A stretch of DNA of 6,513 bases from Candidatus Aenigmarchaeota archaeon ex4484_52 (GTDB lineage Archaea; EX4484-52), in contig NJDR01000032.1 of the NCBI GenBank assembly GCA_002254415.1, positions 1-6,513 of the forward strand, in the 5' to 3' direction. Every line of letters begins with the position of its first letter. The stretch's first letter is position 1. The notes below the pieces were generated by a model. It did not search any database and was not told where the DNA came from. It saw only the letters and a program-made list of their open reading frames with translations. Below are positions 5,853-6,513 of this stretch, one piece after another. The translations under genes were made by a program, and so were the position numbers.

Positions 5853-6140
5853 ATGGCATCAATAGAGACATATAAGCGTGGTTATCATTCAACTGGAAGA
5901 GGTCATCAATCAACTATTGTTTGCGGGTTTTGTGGAAAAGTAGTTCCAAGATATAAATGTAATATTGTTTTTCGCGGATTCAATATTGATAATACAATTT
6001 TAAAGGACATAGGATCAGAGAATGTAAATCAAACCAAACAAAAAATATATGTGTGTCCTTCATGTGCAAGAAGGAGAGGGATCGTGCAAAAGAAAAATGA
6101 GAATGGATTAAAAATTACTAAAAAAAAGAAAAGAAAGTAA
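5853..6140 (+). CDS. rps26e: Small-subunit ribosomal protein eS26
   Basis: This 95-residue basic protein matches eS26, which binds near the 3' end of 16S/18S rRNA at the mRNA exit channel of the small subunit. The family order is clear: basic N-terminus with GRGHQ (15-19), IVCGFCGKVVPRYK (22-35) with the first zinc pair C24/C27, then FRGFNI where eukaryotes have F-x-x-RNI. DIG follows at 52-54, then KIYVCPSCARRRGIV (64-78) with the second zinc pair C68/C71. The tail is a Lys-rich KKKKRK. The four cysteines agree in spacing pattern with human eS26, though the segment between the pairs is shorter and the long eukaryotic C-terminal tail is missing. eS26 is patchy in archaea, best known from Thermoproteota and absent from most Euryarchaeota. 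The only in-register ATG nearby is at 5853. Oligo-T tracts follow the stop. Confidence 0.88.
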   Translation: MASIETYKRGYHSTGRGHQSTIVCGFCGKVVPRYKCNIVFRGFNIDNTILKDIGSENVNQTKQKIYVCPSCARRRGIVQKKNENGLKITKKKKRK

Positions 6141-6149
6141 TGCATCCTA

Positions 6150-6166
6150 TTTTTTGATGATTTTTT
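6150..6166 (+). terminator. Oligo-T terminator of the eS26 transcript
   Basis: Two runs of six T residues (6150-6155 and 6161-6166), separated by GATGA, begin ten bases after the eS26 stop codon. Archaeal RNA polymerase commonly stops at such U-rich tracts without a hairpin. No strong stem precedes them. The placement fits the end of the plus-strand run. Confidence 0.5.
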
Positions 6167-6341
6167 ATTGCTCACAAACTAAAAACCTAAAAATTTAATG
6201 TAATTTTTGTTTATAACCAGTTAGATAGTAACAAAATTAACTATTGTAAATTTTTTTGCTGAAACTTATTTTTCTATACATATACAGCTCCTGTATTATC
6301 CCAATTTAATTTTTCCTCTTAAATTAAATACATAGGAAAAG

Positions 6342-6399
6342 AAAATCAAATATTTCATAGTAAGTAAAAAGTCAACTTTTTCTTGATTTTTTATGAAAT
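6342..6399. repeat. Interleaved inverted repeats, possible pseudoknot or switch
   Basis: Arm A, AAAATCAA (6342-6349), is complementary to TTGATTTT (6383-6390). Arm B, ATTTCATA (6352-6359), is complementary to TATGAAAT (6392-6399). The order A-B-A'-B' means both stems can coexist only as a pseudoknot; otherwise they are alternatives. A third stem, AAAAAG/CTTTTT (6366-6371/6376-6381) around TCAA, fits inside either. The pairing is exact. At this base composition, eight-base AT-rich matches arise by chance, so a function is unproven. Confidence 0.4.
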
Positions 6400-6417
6400 T
6401 TAGCTAAAAACTAAAGA

Positions 6418-6425
6418 TTTTTATA
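6418..6425 (+). promoter_or_regulatory. Candidate TATA box of the last gene
   Basis: TTTTTATA is centred about 29-30 bases before the ATG at 6451. This suits a leaderless or near-leaderless transcript, and no Shine-Dalgarno site is present. The AT-rich stretch 6433-6448 is another TATA candidate but would place the transcript start inside the gene. Confidence 0.35.
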
Positions 6426-6429
6426 GTTG

Positions 6430-6451
6430 TAGTATATATTATAATATACTA
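6430..6451. repeat. Palindrome abutting a start codon
   Basis: TAGTATAT (6430-6437) is the exact reverse complement of ATATACTA (6444-6451) with a six-base spacer, and the second arm ends on the A of the ATG. It lies between the candidate TATA box and the start, over the expected transcript start. That is a typical place for a dimeric repressor site. If the mRNA is leadered, it could instead form a hairpin hiding the start codon. Confidence 0.45.
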
Positions 6452-6513
6452 TGAGAAAATTTAAGTTTAAAGATAACGAATTTTCAATGAAATCAAAGAT
6501 TGATTTCTTTTTT
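6451..6513 (+). CDS. Start of an unidentified gene, cut by the window end
   Basis: An ATG opens a frame of 21 codons that remains open to the last base. The visible product begins MRKFKFKDNEF and is rich in Lys and Phe; no family can be recognised from it. Support comes from the upstream TATA-like box at leaderless distance and the palindrome at the start. The open frame is short, so in AT-rich DNA it could be fortuitous. Confidence 0.45.
   Translation, partial: MRKFKFKDNEFSMKSKIDFFF

Larger units (their letters stand above)
6141..6450. other. AT-rich spacer with multiple inverted repeats, no gene
   Basis: This 310-base stretch has no supportable reading frame on either strand. It starts with two T6 tracts (6150-6166) and is about 17-25% G+C. 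Inverted repeats include ATACAG/CTGTAT (6282-6287/6291-6296), AATTTAA/TTAAATT (6303-6309/6319-6325), the overlapping set at 6342-6399, and the palindrome before the last gene. A TATA-like TTTTTATA occurs at 6418-6425. I see no tRNA and no box C/D or H/ACA RNA that meets consensus. Confidence 0.6.

Noticed and set aside
6178..6420. Similar CTAAAAAC-containing strings near both ends of the right spacer
   Set aside because: The match is imperfect and low-complexity, with no intervening mobile gene or target-site pattern.

Overview
This is an AT-rich archaeal window (coding regions about 30% G+C by eye, the least GC-rich spacers nearer 17-25%). The archaeal assignment rests on gene content: a V/A-type ATP synthase F subunit, an OB-fold single-stranded DNA-binding protein closely resembling the Sulfolobus SSB, a DUF106/EMC3-type membrane insertase, an archaeal/eukaryotic-type isoleucyl-tRNA synthetase, a type II (archaeal) glyceraldehyde-3-phosphate dehydrogenase, and ribosomal protein eS26. 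Archaeal TATA boxes (TTTATATA type) at leaderless spacing support it. The low G+C and the loose mixture of unrelated housekeeping genes would suit a small-genome DPANN lineage, but that is inference; nothing here fixes the phylum.

Layout. Positions 1-328 carry no convincing gene. They hold a GC-elevated patch (about 61-240) with a long imperfect hairpin at 87-122 and a possibly decayed minus-strand reading frame. The ATP synthase F subunit lies alone on the minus strand (637-329). It is divergent from a plus-strand run across a 90-bp spacer with a palindromic TTTATAAA box. The plus-strand run is ssb (728-1012), the DUF106/EMC3 insertase (1034-1504), ileS (1593-4781), gap (4813-5823) and the eS26 gene (5853-6140). 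ssb and the insertase gene are 21 nt apart and probably co-transcribed. ileS has its own TATA box at leaderless distance. gap follows ileS by 31 nt with a Shine-Dalgarno-like site and is probably read from the ileS transcript. The eS26 gene again appears to have its own TATA box, and oligo-T tracts follow it. Positions 6141-6450 are a very AT-rich spacer with several overlapping inverted repeats. A new plus-strand gene of unknown function starts at 6451 and runs off the window.

The genes do not form one pathway. They cover energy conversion, DNA protection, membrane protein insertion, tRNA charging, glycolysis/gluconeogenesis and the small ribosomal subunit. I see no mobile element, CRISPR array, tRNA, rRNA or defence system, and no evidence of a new multi-gene system. 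The points worth a second look are small: an isolated atpF, unusual substitutions in IleRS signatures, eS26 with its patchy archaeal distribution, mixed leaderless and Shine-Dalgarno initiation within one run, and structured spacers.
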